A stretch of DNA of 64,000 bases from Microvirga sp. VF16. GTDB lineage: Bacteria; Pseudomonadota; Alphaproteobacteria; Rhizobiales; Beijerinckiaceae. The position numbers and the translations under genes are program-made. Where the stretch lies: positions 744,001 through 808,000 of the forward strand of contig NZ_CP069354.1 in NCBI RefSeq assembly GCF_016864375.1. Reading direction: 5' to 3'. Shown in pieces: positions 63,332 through 64,000 of this stretch. Each line of letters begins with the position of its first letter. The first letter of the stretch is position 1. The notes beneath the pieces were generated by a model. It saw only the letters and a program-made list of their open reading frames with translations, searched no databases and was not told the DNA's origin.

Positions 63332-63665
63332 CCATTCCAGGCAAGGTGCTGCTATAGTTAACAAACTGTAAATACATAGTTTTTTGCGAAAGTTGTTGTC
63401 CTTCTGCTTGACGGAACGGCCGGGCATCGGTAAACAGGGAAGCACAAGCACCGCTGATGAAGTGATCATTCACTTCAGGTGCCAAGAAAGCACTATGGTA
63501 CGCCTTCAGACGAAGGCTAGGCATGATGCCAATCCATTTTGCCGGTAAAAGCCCGGATGTCATGTGAGCAGCGGATCGAGGTTCCCTCGAGGCATGAAGC
63601 CCCTCCGCTGGGTCGGTTAAACTCCGACATTCCCTGAACAATCACATCATTCAAGGAAGAAGCAC
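63332..63665 (+). promoter_or_regulatory. Flagellin promoter and 5' leader region
   Basis: About 330 bases without a gene, AT-rich at 63350-63385. It holds GTTAACAAACTGTAAAT (63357-63373), which on the minus strand reads as TTTA-N7-TTAAC, near the CtrA consensus. An inverted repeat TGAAGTG (63458-63464) / CACTTCA (63471-63477) with flanking CACC/GGTG is a likely RNA hairpin, and a smaller CGAGG-TTC-CCTCG hairpin lies near 63577-63589. The leader is a candidate FlbT target. I found no clean sigma-28 promoter. Confidence 0.5.
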
Positions 63666-64000
63666 ATGTCTTCGATCAACACGAACCTCTCCGCCATGAC
63701 CGCCCTGCAGTCGCTCAAGTCGACGCAGAATGCCATGAACAAGACCCAGAACCAGATCTCGTCTGGCCTGCGCGTCGGCGAGGCTTCGCACAACGCCTCC
63801 TACTGGTCGATCGCGACCCAGATGAAGTCCGACAACGGCGCTCTCGGCTCCGTGAAAGACTCCATCAAGCAGTCGAAGTCGATGATCGACACCTTCAGCT
63901 CCGCGATGGACAAGGCTCTCGTCCACCTCAACGAGATGAAGAAGAAGGTCGCCACCGGCGGCAACCCCGGCGCCGATCTTAACGCTATCCAGACCGAACT
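63666..64000 (+). CDS. fliC: Flagellin, N-terminal part (3' truncated by window edge)
   Basis: About 111 residues are visible, open to the window end. N-terminal D0/D1 pattern: SSINTNLSAMTALQSLKSTQ, then MNKTQNQISSGLRVGEASH and ASYWSIATQMKSDNGAL, characteristic of rhizobial flagellins. AAGGAAG lies ahead of the ATG. It is the filament subunit exported through the FlhA/FlhB/FliPQR gate. Whether more flagellin genes follow cannot be seen. Confident as flagellin; the symbol (fliC or fla) is conventional. Confidence 0.95.
   Translation, partial: MSSINTNLSAMTALQSLKSTQNAMNKTQNQISSGLRVGEASHNASYWSIATQMKSDNGALGSVKDSIKQSKSMIDTFSSAMDKALVHLNEMKKKVATGGNPGADLNAIQTE

Noticed and set aside
1..64000. CRISPR arrays, tRNA or rRNA genes, insertion sequences, prophage
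   Set aside because: I looked for regularly spaced repeats, tRNA-like TTCGA arms with CCA ends, transposase motifs and phage genes, and saw none I could support.

Overview
The window is a GC-rich (about 60% by eye) stretch of an alphaproteobacterial chromosome, most likely a Hyphomicrobiales (Rhizobiales) member, perhaps Methylobacteriaceae such as Microvirga. The order rests on alpha-specific flagellar genes (flaF, flbT, motC, motE, an FtcR/Rem-type regulator) and on GGAAC-N16-CGTT promoters of the EcfG general stress type. The genus is a guess.

Region 1 (1-16.1 kb) is housekeeping and stress. It holds the 3' end of a catalase, two YihY/BrkB membrane proteins, a zinc alcohol dehydrogenase, and the PrkA / YeaH (DUF444) / SpoVR operon with two small unknown genes behind it. 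Next come small unknown proteins, two single-domain response regulators (one a FAT-GUY type), an aldose epimerase and a GAF-PAS-GGDEF-EAL protein. Promoter-like sequences between 10.2 and 13.0 kb match the EcfG consensus, including a near-symmetrical divergent one at 11032-11058.

Region 2 (16.1-29.3 kb) is regulation and chemotaxis. A long non-coding stretch with repeated TACGTA words and TTAA motifs precedes ftcR, the probable flagellar master regulator. Then follow cheA-cheW-cheY-cheZ. On the opposite strand lie a FixL/FixJ-like pair, whose last PAS domain keeps the haem-pocket residues of oxygen-sensing FixL, and a large heparinase II/III-family protein of lower GC.

Region 3 (29.5-63.3 kb) encodes nearly a whole flagellum. 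A plus-strand block runs flgB-flgC-fliE-flgG-flgA-flgI-motE-flgH-fliL-fliP, then fliF-fliH-like-motB-motC-fliK-lytic transglycosylase. A minus-strand block runs motA-fliM-DUF6468-like-fliN-fliG-flhB-unknown-Omp19-like lipoprotein. A second plus block runs flgF-fliI-flgE-flgK-flgL-flaF-flbT-flgD-fliQ-flhA-fliR-fliJ-like-rod-binding protein-FlgN-like-FliL-like-cheY-cheB-cheR. The window ends in the 5' part of a flagellin gene behind a 400-base leader region. Together these supply the basal body, export gate, C ring, stator, hook, junction proteins, flagellin control and most of the chemotaxis core. No chemoreceptor, fliD, fliS, fliA or fliO was seen. No tRNA, rRNA, CRISPR array, insertion sequence or prophage was recognised.
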